DNA from: Castor canadensis
Lineage: Eukaryota > Chordata > Mammalia > Rodentia > Castoridae
NCBI RefSeq assembly: GCF_047511655.1
Contig: NC_133386.1
Span: 78,867,501 to 78,931,500 of the forward strand
DNA length: 64,000 nt
Direction of reading: 5' to 3'
The notes beneath the pieces are model-generated. The model had not been told where the DNA came from and searched no databases. It saw only the letters and a program-made list of their open reading frames with translations. Both the position numbers and the translations under genes were made by a program. Shown here piece after piece: positions 38,000 through 50,159 of the stretch (position 1 is its first letter; each line of letters begins with the position of its first letter).

Positions 38000-39240
38000 G
38001 ACAGTGTATTAGCTATGCACAAACCCACCTCAAAACTCAGTGGCTTAGAACAATAGTCATTTAGAAGTATAGCTACATCTACAGTTTGACTGACGATAGA
38101 ATGATCTGGGCTGGACATGGCTGGCAAACTCTGCTAATCTGGGTTTACTCATTCTTTGGCAAATTGACTGATAGGTTCTATTCAAGGTTGGGTTTGACTG
38201 GTACATCTTACTTGAAGACATCTATGCTCCAAATGGTTACCTCCTTTCAAAACTAGTGGAATAGTTGAAGTGTGTTATTCTCATGGCAACAGATTAAGCT
38301 CAAGAGCAAGCAAGCCTAATCCATGTAAGACCTTTTAAGATACTGCTTGCATCACATTTGCCAGGTCATTATAAACCACAGCAAATCACATGCTAAGGGC
38401 AAGAAGCAGGGAATTATACACCACTCAAAGTAGGAGAGCACTGCAAAGTGGAATGGCCAAAAGATTGTATTAAAGAAGATCTGATGGAATGGGGCTATTG
38501 GTGCAATCTACCACAAGCGCACAATTTATTCAAATATTGCCCTACTAAGATGTTTTCAGCTTTCTGCTGTCATAAGCAATGCAGCAATGACTGAGTATAT
38601 ACATCATCTTCCACACATATCAGTATACACATAATATAAATCTTAGAAGTGAAATTCGTGATTAAAAGATGTGATATGAGCTTTGGTAATTTGATAGCTA
38701 GTGCCAAAGCACTGTCCAGAGATGATTGCTTGTAACAATTTATATCTACACCAGCAAGGTTGGAACTATATTATCATTTTTTAAGTCTTTGCCACCTTAT
38801 ATATGAAAATATACATACCTATGTATATTATACACCTATAATTTATATTATATACCTATAATTTGTATTCTCATTATAAGTAAGTTTGACAATCTTTTCT
38901 GTGTTTAAAAGCCATTTATATAATTTCCTTTCTTGAATCCACCTAATTCATTTTTTGTCCATTGTGTTCTTGTGAGTTTTTAAATCTTTTCTCATTTTAT
39001 TTGTATATATCATAGATATTAATATCTTGTTTATTGAATTAGTTGTGACTATTCCTCTATTTGTTTTGGACTTTTATTGAGGAAGTTTTAAAGGTATTGC
39101 TTCATTTTAATATGGTCTAATTTATCACTCTTTCCTTTTATGACTTCTGGGTTTTGTATCATATTTAGGAAGCCTTCATTCCAAATTTATAACACTTCAT
39201 TTTTTTCAGTTACATCTTTTATTATCTGGATATATATTTT
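38000..39240. mobile_element. Ancient interspersed repeats (LTR-like, then L1M-like)
   Basis: About 38000-38520 resembles an old mammalian LTR-type repeat (acctcaaaactcagtggctt, then agaacaatagtcatttag). The family is uncertain. About 38540-39240 resembles a reversed L1M 3' region. No coding potential remains in either part. Confidence 0.4.
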
Positions 39241-39635
39241 AGGAGTACATAATAAAGGGTAAAAAGTAGTTAACCAATTAATTAAAAATAAACAGCAAAG
39301 AAAAATTCAAACCAAAGTGTTTTTAAAGCCAGAAATAGAACAAAATAGTTACAGCATTAAATGAAATAATTTAACTTTCTTATTAATAATAAAGCCTGTG
39401 AGCTCTAAAGACCCCATTCTTATCTTTCTAACAAGGCCACTTTGCAGAGGATGAAGCTTCCATGTTGCATAGTAGCCCCCATCCCTATAAATATGCTTGA
39501 TGTAATGAGACAAAGCAACAGTGGTAGAGGTCAAGCCTTCTGGTATAAACTGTGGAAGAATGAGAAATCAGAAGATTTTATGCATTCTATCACTTCTGTA
39601 CTTAAATTTCCTCACAATTAACCCAATAGTACTAA

Positions 39636-39828
39636 TGCTGGATTTTTTTTTTTCAGTGCTGGAGCTCAAACCTAGAACTTTTCACATGCTAGGCAAGTGC
39701 TCTACCACTGAGCTACATCTCCATCCTTTGGTGTTTTTGGCAGGTTCTCTCTATGAACTCACTTTGTACCCAAAGCTGACCTTGAACTCATGATTCTCTT
39801 GCCTCTGCCCCTCAAGTGATTCCTTTGC
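39636..39828 (-). mobile_element. ID-like plus B1-like SINE, minus strand
   Basis: Reversed ID text (cacatgctaggcaagtgctc, then taccactgagctacat) is followed by reversed B1 text (ctttgtacccaaagctgacc, then ttgaactcatgattctcttg). A 90-codon frame runs across it by chance. Confidence 0.75.
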
Positions 39829-40439
39829 TCAACACTTTAATAGCAAAATTTGATATTGGCACCAAACAAGTTATAGCTAAATGGCACTTATAAACTTATA
39901 TGAAATAAATACTGCTGAGTGAAACCCAAGAATATATAAAAGGAAGATTATTCCATGACAATTAGTATGTTTTTTCACATATTTGAATATATTTCAACAT
40001 TGGAAAATGTGTTAATATTATTCATATATTTATAGATGATAGAAGAAAAGTCATAATTATGTCAACAAGTGCTAAAAAGGCACATAATAAAATACTTTGC
40101 CTATTAAAATTTTTAGAAAAATAAAAGCAAAGATTTGGGTTGTCAAGAATTAATTACATTAGAGGCATGCCAGCTTTAAAGAGTGATTTGTGAGTAATTT
40201 GCGAGTAGGGCAGGGTGATCTCAAATGTAAACAGACAACATTAAGAGCTGTGTAATGTAGCTGAGATGAAAAAATGGATCAGATGCTCAATGTATGTTCA
40301 TATGTCATGAGCAGATTTTGAATGATAGTCTCCTAGTCACAAGGTAGCTACTGGGAAATTCACACATATGCTGTTGAATTATTTTATCTTCTTTCCTCAT
40401 ACTCCATACTCAGTCTTCCTCCCCTATTATCTTCGGGAT

Positions 40440-41330
40440 TCCATAGCTATAAAGGAGGAAGAACTTCATAGGTCTTTATGGCTTTGTGACTCATGTGCAA
40501 CTGGGCTAGGTTGTTCCTGAGTCTCATAGCTATGAGTCTCATAACCATAAGGACCGGTGTAGTTTCAGGAGTGCACCCAGACCTATGCCACAACTGATGA
40601 TGATGCAGGCCAAAACATGAGTCCATCCCACCAGGACATATGACTCTGCCTAGTGCCAGAGCAATTCTAGATGCTCCAACTATGAACACTGGCCTGGGAA
40701 TAGCTGTGTCTGAGGTTGGGATATGGGTGGTAGAGATAATCCTTTGGCCACTCAAGGCTGACACTAAGATGAGTTGCACCTGAATGTCATAACCACAGGA
40801 ACTTGACAGTATTGAGGGGGGTGGGTGGATGTTTAAGGTTCATTCCAAGACCAGCAATGATGCAGACAAAACACTTGAATCTGTCCTACTAGCATGCAGA
40901 TCTCCACCTGCTTCTGGTGCATCTAGAGGCTGTCTGCAAGTTCTGGACTGGGTATAGGACCCTTTGGTTTCTACCTATTGCTGGATCTCACCATGGTGGG
41001 CCTGGCACTGAGATCCAGGGCAAAGTCCTGTACTAGCTTTCCTGACTTGTGAGGAGTGATGGAGTGATGGAGGCAGTTTCTTTGCTACCTGGTTAATGTA
41101 CTCAGTGAAACAGTGAGGCAGTCCATGGCCCTGGCCTTGGGGTAGGAATTATAAAGCTTTGCCCTGCACTGGGTTCTACCACAGTGGGCCTGGTATATGG
41201 TTGCAAGTCTAAGGTCTAGATTTGTATCTTCTCCCTAACCCCAAGCAGGAGGTTTTTCTCTTCATATTGTATGGAGTTGGGCAACAGATGACATAGAGAA
41301 TTCTTTCCTTTCTGCTTTCTTTACTGCATC
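40440..41330. repeat. Unclassified repetitive block
   Basis: A segment of higher GC than its flanks with imperfect internal repetition. 'ctcaccatggtgggcctggc' near 40988 is echoed by 'ctaccacagtgggcctggta' near 41175. Phrases about 'gatgatgcaggccaaaacat' near 40596 are echoed by 'caatgatgcagacaaaacac' near 40855. The repeats, about 190-260 bp apart, suggest a repeat-derived sequence such as an L1 5' region or an unlabelled element. I cannot name it. The 110-codon minus frame at 40447-40779 has no recognisable domain. Confidence 0.4.
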
Positions 41331-41639
41331 ATTTCTGTTAGTATTCTAAAACCAGGCATTATGTTCTCTTTCCTGGCTTCTTTAGATCTGTGAAGGTAGT
41401 TTGGTGTATGAATAGCTGTTTAAATAATTGATGTGTGCTCTGGGAAATGATTGCTGGAAGATCTCACTCAGTTGTCATTTTGCTCTGATTCCCAAAGACC
41501 ATCATTTACTCCTCTGATACAAAACATTGTCATTGTTCTAAACCAAGTGGTCATATTACATGAGTCTGCTCATGGATGTGATATTCCATTTCCCTGGCTT
41601 AATTACTGCTTTAATTATTTTGGCTTTTTAAGTTTTGAT

Positions 41640-42000
41640 ATTTAATAGCTTACTTTATTCTACCTGACTCTTCTTCCTAGATCTTCTTAAGATTTTTGTA
41701 AGATCAAGAAGGTTTTTACTTTTCATGTCCTTTGTATTTCTATATAAAAATCTTTTAATCAGCATGCCAAATTCCAAACTGAATTGGAAAATCCTACTGA
41801 TACTTTGGTAGAAATGGTATGAAATGTATACATTAACTTGAGGAGAAACTAACATCTGTATGATACTATCTCATAGTCCATGAATATATGGCATGTTCCT
41901 CCCTTTATTTAGATTTCTTCAATTTTCCATAGTGTTTTATTCAGAGTTCTTGTGCCTCCCTTATTAGAGTTATCTTCTTTTTGTCTTATAATACTGTAAT
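41640..42000 (-). mobile_element. L1 ORF2 fragment, minus strand
   Basis: The text (catagtccatgaatatatgg, then ttagatttcttcaattttcc, and gttcttgtgcctcccttatt) is the reverse of an L1 ORF2 portion. It is broken by stops. Confidence 0.55.
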
Positions 42001-42009
42001 TTGAATAGT

Positions 42010-42820
42010 TTAAAATTGCATTCTCTGGCTATTATAAAAAATACAAAAAATGACAGTAGTGGTAAGGATGTGTAGAAAATTGCACTCATACACTGTGGCA
42101 AGAATGTAAATTAGTACAACCATATGGGGAACAATATGGAGGTTTCTCAAGAAACTAAATATAGATCTACCATATAATCCAGCTATCCCACCCCTGGATA
42201 TACCTCCTAAAGAAATATCAGCATATGGCAGAAACACACTGCATACCTGTGTTTATTATAACACTAGTACCGTAGTTAAGATATGGAATCAATCTATATG
42301 CCCATCAAAAGAATGGTTACAGAAAATGTGGTAGATATATACAATGAAATATTATTCAGCTATAAAAAGAATGATACTCTATCATTCGAACTGGAAGAAA
42401 TTATATTAAGTTAAATAAACCAGACACAGACAGATTCTACATGTTCTCTGTAATATGTGAATGTTAAAAAAATCCTATCAGAATGTGTAACAGCAGTATG
42501 AGAGATTTGGAAGAGTGGATAAAGGGGGAATAATTGGAATTTAGTAATGGATACTTAAACAAAAAAAATGATAAGTTCTAGTGCTCCATAAAACAGTGGA
42601 GATTGGTGGGAATATAGTTCATAATAAACTATTATATACTTTATGAAAAATTGGAAGAGAGGAGCTTGAAAGCTCCAAGCACAAAGTAATGATAAGGAGA
42701 TGAAAAGGTTATTTGCCCTGCTTTAATCCATGCACATGGCATATGTATATTGAAATAACACAATGTACTCATAAATACGTACATTTATTACATGTTAACT
42801 ATTAAAAAGTTTAAGGAGAG
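42010..42820 (+). mobile_element. L1 3' end, plus strand
   Basis: Typical L1 C-terminal ORF2/3' UTR text is present (acactgtggcaagaatgtaa, then caaccatatggggaacaata, cagctatcccacccctggat, and attcagctataaaaagaatg). Multiple stops. It forms a head-to-head arrangement with the minus-strand L1 piece at 41640-42000. Confidence 0.75.
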
Positions 42821-42827
42821 CTATGCA

Positions 42828-43130
42828 CTGGTAGCTTACAGTTGTTCCTAGCTACTTTGGGAGGCTGTGGTCAGAATTGAGGTAGGAGGCCAGCCTGCGC
42901 AAAAAGTTAGCAAGAGACCCATCTCAACCAAGAGCTGGCTGTAGTGCCATGTGTGTGTCATTACAGCTAGGCTGGTAAACATAAAATAGGAAAATTGCCT
43001 AGGCAAAAATCAGAGCCCTATCTCCAAAATAACCAGAACAAAAAGGTCTGAAGGTGTGGCTCAAATGTTAGAGCGTCTGTCTAGCAAGTGTAAAGCCCTA
43101 AGTTCAAACCTCAGTACCACAAAACAAAAA
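42828..43130 (+). mobile_element. Composite SINE (two 7SL-like units plus ID-like tail)
   Basis: Two B1-like units (ttgttcctagctactttggg, and later tgtgtcattacagctaggct) are followed by an ID-like tail (gtctgaaggtgtggctcaaa, then gttcaaacctcagtaccaca). It sits directly after the preceding L1 3' end and shares the 'aaaagtttaaggag' text at both sides (42808-42821 and 43127-43140), a good candidate target-site duplication. Confidence 0.85.
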
Positions 43131-43811
43131 GTTTAAGGAGATGGAAGTGTTAACCATTCCAGTTTGATTAATATTGTGCCCTATAAACATGTATCAAATT
43201 ATTACACAGTAATCCACAAATGTATACAGTTAAAAACACAAAACTTAAAAAGTATATAAAATAAATTTTAAAATAATGTTGAAAAGACTGGTAGTGAAAG
43301 TACTTTAACTTAGATGGGTGGATAAGGAACTCTGTGAACCCTATCCCCAGAAAAATAAGCAGAGATGGCAAAAAAACTATGTAAAACAGTATTTTTAAGT
43401 CTCTGGGAAAATTGTACAAAGTACATGTAAATTAAAAGTAAAACATCTGGAAAAGGTATATCATATAAACACTAGCCACAGGAAATCATAAGTAGCTAAA
43501 ATAATAAAAAATACAATCTGCTTTAAAGTGAAAATAAGTGTCACTAGAGATAAATATGCCACTTTATAATAATGAAAGGGTCAATCTGTCAGGATAATAA
43601 TCAAAAATATATGTGCACCTAACAACAGAGCCCTAAAATTGGTGAAATTGCAAAAACCAACACAGGTACAAGTCTGAAATAGAAAATCTGAATAGACATA
43701 ATAAGAGACTAAGTTAGTAATACTAATACTTTAAAAACTTCCCACAAAGAAAAGTCAACTACTCTATGACTCCACTCATGAGTTCTTCACTTAAAGAATT
43801 ACTGAGAACTA

Positions 43812-43901
43812 GTAAATGTGGCTCAAGTGATAGCACACCCTACCAAGTCAGCCCAAGGCCACCAACTCAAATCCCAGTGCCATCCCACCAAAAAAAAAGA
43901 A
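43812..43901 (+). mobile_element. ID-like SINE
   Basis: Contains 'aaatgtggctcaagtgatag' and 'ccaactcaaatcccagtgcc', with an A-rich tail at 43891-43901. Confidence 0.65.
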
Positions 43902-43904
43902 AAA

Positions 43905-46350
43905 TGGACTGCAGTTTTCAGACATTTCAGAAAAAAAGACAAGGGAGCATTTCCCAGTTCACTCAATGATGCCAATATCTCCTTGATACCAAAAATCTGA
44001 CAAAGATATCACAAGAAAAGGAAACTACAGACCAATATCTCTTATAATTATAGTTGTAAAAATCCTTTCTTTAAAACAAACTAGCAAATCAAACCCAACA
44101 ATATATAAAAAAAGACTATACACCATGACTATGTGGTATTTACATAATTCACAAAGTCAATTAAATTCTGAAAATCAACTAATGTAAAACACCCTCTAAA
44201 TAGAGAAAAAAAGAAAGAAAACATGACCCTGAGGAAATAACATTTAACAAATTTCAGCATCCATCATGATAAAAAAACACTCTACCCACTTAAAATAAAA
44301 GGGAGCTCCCTCAACCTGATGAAGAAAGCAAAACAAAAACTGAAAAAGAAAAAAAATCAACAAAAATAAAAATAAGAAAAACCATTGTTATGATGACATT
44401 TAATGCTGAAAGACAGTAATCTCATTTCTTAGATAATTCATTGCTGGTATATCGACATGAGGTTGATTTTTGTATCCTGCTGAACTCATATTAGCACTAC
44501 GTTTTTTGGTAGATTCCCTAGGGTTTTCTACATAAGAAAAGATCATGTCACTGGAGAACAGAGATAGTTCTATTTCTTCCTTCCCAATCTGAATGTTTGT
44601 TTTGGGTTTTTTGTTATTGTTTTGCATAGATTAAATTAATAGAACTGAACATGTATGTATAAACTATTGTCTATCTGTTCAAGGGCTCTTGACAAGTGTT
44701 AGTAAGATTATCTGATGAGAAAAGAATATTCTTCAACAAATTGTGCTGGCACAACTACATGTACACATGAAGGAAGGAAGGGAGGAAGAGGTGGAGGGAG
44801 GGAAGGAAGGAAAGAAGAAAGGAAGGGAGGGGAAAGAAAAAAAATAAAATTAACCCCTTCCTTACATACATGCAAAAAATTAACTCCAAATGTATCATAG
44901 ACTTAAATATATGAGCTAAAACTACAAAACTCAGAAAAAAACACAAGATAAAATCTTCAGGACTTTAGGCAAAGCCTTTTTGGATAGACGCTAAAGCACA
45001 AGCAACAATAAAAAATGTATTAACTGGATTTCATCAAAACTAAAAATTTTCATGTTTCAAAGGATGCTATCAAGAAAATGATGACAACCCAGAATGGAAT
45101 AAAATAATTATAAATAATACATCTGTAGAATTTATAACTCAATAATAAAAAGACAATTTTAATGGGATAAGACTCTAAATTGGCATTTCTGCAAAGAACA
45201 TATACAAATATCTAATAAACCAAAGAGGAAAAATGTTAAATGTCAGTAGCTATGGGAGAATTCTTATCAAAAACCACAATAAAATAATATCTTACCCCAT
45301 CTAAAATAGCTGCAATTAAAAAACAGGTAATAGCAAGCATTAGTGAGGATGTGGGGAAATTTTAATCTTCATACATCACTGTTGGGAATGTCAAATGGTA
45401 TAGCTGTGTAGGAAAACTGTTTGACAACTCCTCAAAATTTTGAAATGCTAGAAGGTGTATCCCAAGAGGAATGAAAAACTGTCCAAACAAAACTTTTAAA
45501 TGATGTTCTTAGCAGTATTGCTCACAATAATCAAAAAGTGGTAACAACCCAAATGCCCATCAAGTGATGAATGGATGAACAAATAAAGTATAATTATGTA
45601 ATAGCATAGTGTCAGTCAACTTTCCATTACTGTAACAAATATTTGTGATAAATAATCTTAGAAGATAAAAGGTTGACTGGCTCACAGTTTTGGAGATTTT
45701 AGTTCACTGCTTTTCAGCTGGTGGCAAGGCAGCACATGGTGGTAGGTGGCACATAGGGAAGCAAAGCTCTTCACCTAATGGTGGCCAGGAAGGAATAAGT
45801 GAGTAAAAATAAGGGGTTAGGGTCCCAATGTCCCTTTCTAGGTCCTGAAGACCTTCCACTAGCCCCACCTCTTAAAATTTCCAACAATGCCCAGTAGTGC
45901 CACACTGGAGATCAAATCTTTATACATGGGCCTTAGTGGGTGTTCCAGATCCAGGCTGTCATAAATATATTACTTGGCAATAGAAAGGAATGGTAAACTA
46001 ATGCATAATGTAATCTAAATAAATCTTGAGAATATTACATACATGAAACAAACCAGTCAAAAAGGCCACATATTATATGATTCTGCTTATATGAATTATT
46101 GAGAATGAACAATTCTTTGAAGACAGAAAGGAGGTTAGTGGTTACTAGGAATGAAACTGGTGGTGGGAGAAATGAGGAGCATCTTCTAAGGGGTACAAAT
46201 TCTTTTTTGGGTTGATAAAAAAATTGAAATTGGTTATGGTGATAGTTGCATAACTTTGAATATACTTTAAAAATGACGTTCACACTTGAATGAATTATAT
46301 GGTGTGTGACTATCTCAATAAAATGATAAAATGACAATAATAACACAAAC
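43905..46350 (+). mobile_element. Old L1 (L1M-type), with internal inversion and insertions
   Basis: About 43905-44390 is plus-strand ORF2 RT text (atgatgccaatatctccttg, and caaactacagaccaata-like). About 44395-44640 reads as L1 ORF2 only on the minus strand, with a local frame containing SSDMIFSYVENPRESTKK. From 44640 the plus orientation resumes, with 3' L1M text to about 46350 (taatagcaagcattagtgag, then aacaacccaaatgcccatca). A (GGAA)n-type simple repeat interrupts at 44765-44840. A further repeat unit of another family is inserted at about 45606-45962. No intact frame. Confidence 0.7.
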
Positions 46351-46459
46351 TGCACTTAAAGAAACACCATTGGACAGGTAATGGTAAAAAATAACTTGAT
46401 TTATAATGATGACCATAATTTAGAGCATCTTGGGACTTCTGCCTGGAACTGTTAAACTT

Positions 46460-46660
46460 TATTTTTTTTTCAGTTTTGCCTGAATTTTTATTTATTTAAT
46501 TTTTATTTTATTCATATGTGCATACATTGTTTGGGTCATTTCTCCCCCTTCCCTCCGCCCCCTCCCTTAAACCCTCCCTCCTTCCCTTACCCCCCTTTCC
46601 CCTCCCTGCCAGGCAGAAACTATTCTGCCCTTATCTCTAATTTTGTTGAAGAAAGAGTAT
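46460..46660 (-). mobile_element. L1 3' UTR fragment, minus strand
   Basis: It starts with a T run, then 'attttattcatatgtgcata' and 'cattgtttgggtcatttctc', followed by a dense pyrimidine tract of ccctccctc type. This fits the reversed polypurine part of a rodent L1 3' UTR. Confidence 0.55.
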
Positions 46661-48130
46661 AAGCAATAATAGGAAGAACCAAGGGTTTTTGCTACTTGAG
46701 ATAAGAATAGCTATACAGGGAGTTCACATTTAAATCCAATGGATTAAAGAACTTGATACCAATATGGAAAGACAGAAGACATCGTATGAAAAATAAGAAT
46801 ATATGCGCAAAACCCAGTATTTCGTCTCTCTGTCTTCTCATTCATCCTTCATGCTGTTTCTACAGAGAGCTTTCTAAAGGCAAAATTGTGAGTGGTTCAC
46901 TCTCTCCTCAGATCCCTAATGGTACCTCATTGCCTCCCCAATAAGGTTCATATCTTAGTATAATATTCATAGCTGTTCACACCATTTACTTCAAACCATT
47001 CCTAAACCCCATGCTTCTGCAATGAACATGTCTCTCTCCCCCTCCCTCCCTTCCTTTTCTTTCTTTTCTCCCTCCTTCTCCCTCCCTCTTCTGCATGTTC
47101 ACAGGACTTTCCACACATATTTTTTGTTTGTTTGGTAAACTCAGATCTGTCCTCTAATACTCAGCTTAACATCACTTTCTTGAATCCTCTTGAGTCAGTG
47201 TATATCACTCCATTCTCTTCCTTATCCATGTCAGCTATATGGCATGTCTCTCCGCTGGTGAACTTAACTCATGCATGATAATTATCTACTTACATGGATG
47301 ATTCTGTATCAGAAAAACTGGGATCCTTTCTTCTCAATATTATCAGTGCCAGAAAAAGCACTAGTTGAAGGAATATGTGGATGGATGGGTAGATAAATGG
47401 ATAGATAGAGTTACAAACTAGTGACAAAGTCTCAATCATCTACTAAAATTTCATTTAAGGGCAATATGAAATAACCAAATAGTCAATCTGAGTTCTTCCT
47501 AGATAAGATTTTTAAATAAATTTTGAACTTTCTCCCAAAAAGTTTAGAATTATAACACTTTTAATGGAAACTGATTCTTTTCTTCTCTCTTTCCTCTGTT
47601 TTATATTCTTTTATGACATGGTCAATCAGATGTGGCCAGAAGAAGCAGAAAAGAGGCCTGGGGGAAAAAAACCCTGAAGTTTGTTATACTTACTGCCCAC
47701 TGAGAAGGGTGTCACATGCAAAGAAACACCAAGAGAGTGGGCTCAACCCAGCAGAAAGAAAGGAGAACCAAGAGCATGTTCCTTTCCTGGCGTGCAGCGT
47801 GGGGTTCACAAGAAAAGATACGAGAAAATTTCACTGGTGTGTCACTAGGTACAGTCAGGTGAAAGCAAGAGAACTTGTAGCACGTATGCCACACAGGGAT
47901 GCCTGTTGCCTATGTGGTGGTAGAGGCAGCAAGAAAAACTATAAATAAATAATAATACATTTATCATACTATGGATTAAGATGGGGATGGTCACTGCAGC
48001 AAGAAATGGAATTTACCTTTGTACCTCAGCAGCTTGGTGTTATGAGTAATTCAAAATTTAAAAAAAGCTTATCAAAGCTTACACAAAGAAAAAATATGTA
48101 AATACCAATTTAAAGATTATGACCAGAATT
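46661..48130. other. Intergenic, partly L2-like, no gene seen
   Basis: About 46900-47230 resembles an L2 3' part (atccctaatggtacctcatt, then ctgttcacaccatttacttc). A CCTT-rich simple repeat lies at 47037-47093 and a GATG/GATA-rich patch near 47380-47410. The 111-codon frame at 47613-47948 has no domain I recognise. A family assignment was not possible for 47590-47950. Confidence 0.45.
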
Positions 48131-48455
48131 TGGGGGGGGCATTACCTGAATTTGAACTCAGAGCCTTGCTCTTGACAGGCAAGTGCTGTACCACCTGAGC
48201 CACACTCCAGCCTTTTTGTACTTTTTAGCTTATTTTTCAAGTAAGGTTACATGCTTTTTGCATGGGGCCAGCCTTGGATTGCTACCTCTACCTACCAGAT
48301 AGCTGGGGTCACAGCTGTGATTTACCATGCATGGCTCCCTTTTTCGGGACAGGGTCTTGCTAACTTTGCTTGGACTGGCTTCAAACTGTGATCTTACCAT
48401 CTCTGCCTTGCATGTAGCTAGAATTACAGGCATGGGCCACTGTGCAAGGTCTCAG
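48131..48455 (-). mobile_element. Composite SINE, minus strand
   Basis: Reversed ID-like tail (ctgaatttgaactcagagcc, then gacaggcaagtgctgtacca) followed by reversed B1-like units ending with 'agaattacaggcatgggcca'. The G run at 48132-48139 replaces the usual T-rich junction. Confidence 0.8.
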
Positions 48456-48918
48456 AATATATTTTAAATAGTAGTTTAATATATGTTCTAAATATATGAG
48501 GTAGTATATCAATGTGACAAATAAGTTTTATCATAAGCAGTTCATTATAACATTTTTTGTCTTTGAACAGAATGAAAAAGAACCTACTTATTAGATTACA
48601 GATTGTTCCTAATATGAAAAATGCAGAATACCTACTTACATGAACATGAAATATGATTTATTATAATTTCCAATAGCTTTGCTGAACTTGATTTTATATT
48701 ATATTTTCTGTTGTAAATTCTTCCATGTGTGTAATCTTATTATAATTTGATTTTCAGGTAAGAAACAAAAAAGCAACATATAATGCTTCATTTTATGATA
48801 AAATCTTTATTAATAATATGCTTCCAAGCTCAATAAAGTCATGACATGTAGTTGATGCAAACATTTCAATATTTTTGTTTTTAATATTGGCTTTTATATT
48901 TCAAAAGATTTATGGCTT

Positions 48919-49877
48919 GATACTGCCCCTGGGCATATATCCAAAAAATGTACAACAAGATACAATAAAGACACTTGCAAACCGATGTTTATCACAGCAC
49001 TGTTCACAATAGCTAAACAATGGAAACAACTCAGGATGCCCTACAACTGATGAATGGATCAAGAAAACATTACCTATGTAATATCACATTTGTATATATA
49101 ATATATACAATTATGCTTATACAATGGAGTTTTATTCAGCCATAAGGAAGAATGTCACCATGTGGTTTGAAGATAAGGGGATGCAATTGAAGGACATGTT
49201 AAGTGAAGTAAGCCAGGTTCAGAAAAACAAAGGCTATGTGTTTTCTTTCATATGTGAAAGACAGAACCAAAAGATAAACATACACAAAAACAAACATGAT
49301 CATATACAAACTGATATGTAGGACTGTATGTTTATAATAGTGGAACTACTCTATGGAACTCAAGGGAGGAGGAATAGGAAAAGAGAGTGATAGAGAGTCA
49401 AAAGCATTGAAATATATTATGTCTGCTCAGGTAGAAGATACAAGGATATGTATCGAAAACTGTTGAACAATGAGGCGTGGGAGGGAGGGGTAAGAGAGAG
49501 GATCAGAAGGGGTTGGACTGACCAAAGATAAGTATATTCACAACTGGGATACATCAAGAAATTCCTTTCAACATTGACTTTGGAATTAATAACTGTAAAA
49601 TGGGTATAGAGAGTGGGGGGATACTTGTGGGAGTGGGGAGAGTGAATGGAAGAGATGAAGGAGAGGTAATATGGTTGCTGGGCTTCATATACATATATAA
49701 AATAAGAGTAATGAAACCTTGTAACTGCTTTAAATGGGGTGGGGAGGGGGTTGGGGTGGGAAGGAGATGGTGGGGGCAATCTAGCTAATGTACAATATAT
49801 ACCTATCCAGAATTGTGACAATGAATTCCCCCACACACAATGAATATACCCTAATAAAATGGAAAGAAAAAAAAAGG
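48919..49877 (+). mobile_element. 5'-truncated L1 with target-site duplication
   Basis: The insert begins within the ORF2 3' part and ends in an A-rich tail (49861-49875). It is flanked by a 10-bp direct duplication, TTTATGGCTT, at 48909-48918 and 49878-49887. The frame at 49124-49321 matches the ORF2 C-terminal region (opens MEFYSAIRKN, then SEVSQVQK). Polypurine G-rich tracts (for example 49737-49777) are part of the 3' UTR. It is younger than the other L1 fragments here, judging by its intact flanks. Confidence 0.85.
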
Positions 49878-50079
49878 TTTATGGCTTAAAAATGGGTCAC
49901 AAGACCTCAGAGAAGTACTCTGTCTTATCTCTTGAGGGCTGTTCTAGAGCCCGAAGTGGTTGTCACTGAAGTAAAAGCCAACCTCAGATCTTTCTCTCTT
50001 CTCTAATCCCAAATCTGCATGTTACTAAACTTCAGCCTGCTGAAATTCCAAGTGGACTAGGTTTAAAGAAACTTCCAGG

Positions 50080-50155
50080 CTGGGGTGTAGCTCAGTGTGA
50101 GAGGCCTTGCCTAGCATGTACAAGGCTGTGTGTTTGAGCCCCAGCATTGCAGAAG
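50080..50155 (+). mobile_element. ID element
   Basis: Classic ID text: 'ggctggggtgtagctcagtg', 'agaggccttgcctagcatgt' and 'gtttgagccccagcattgc'. An A-rich region follows. Confidence 0.85.
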
Positions 50156-50159
50156 GAAG

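Noticed and set aside
44715..44946. Gly/Arg/Lys-rich and Phe/Leu/Ser-rich frames
   Set aside because: They are the two strands of the GGAA-type simple repeat inside the old L1.
49417..49836. 139-codon minus-strand frame
   Set aside because: Antisense to the L1 3' UTR polypurine tract. The Pro/Ser-rich product comes from that composition.
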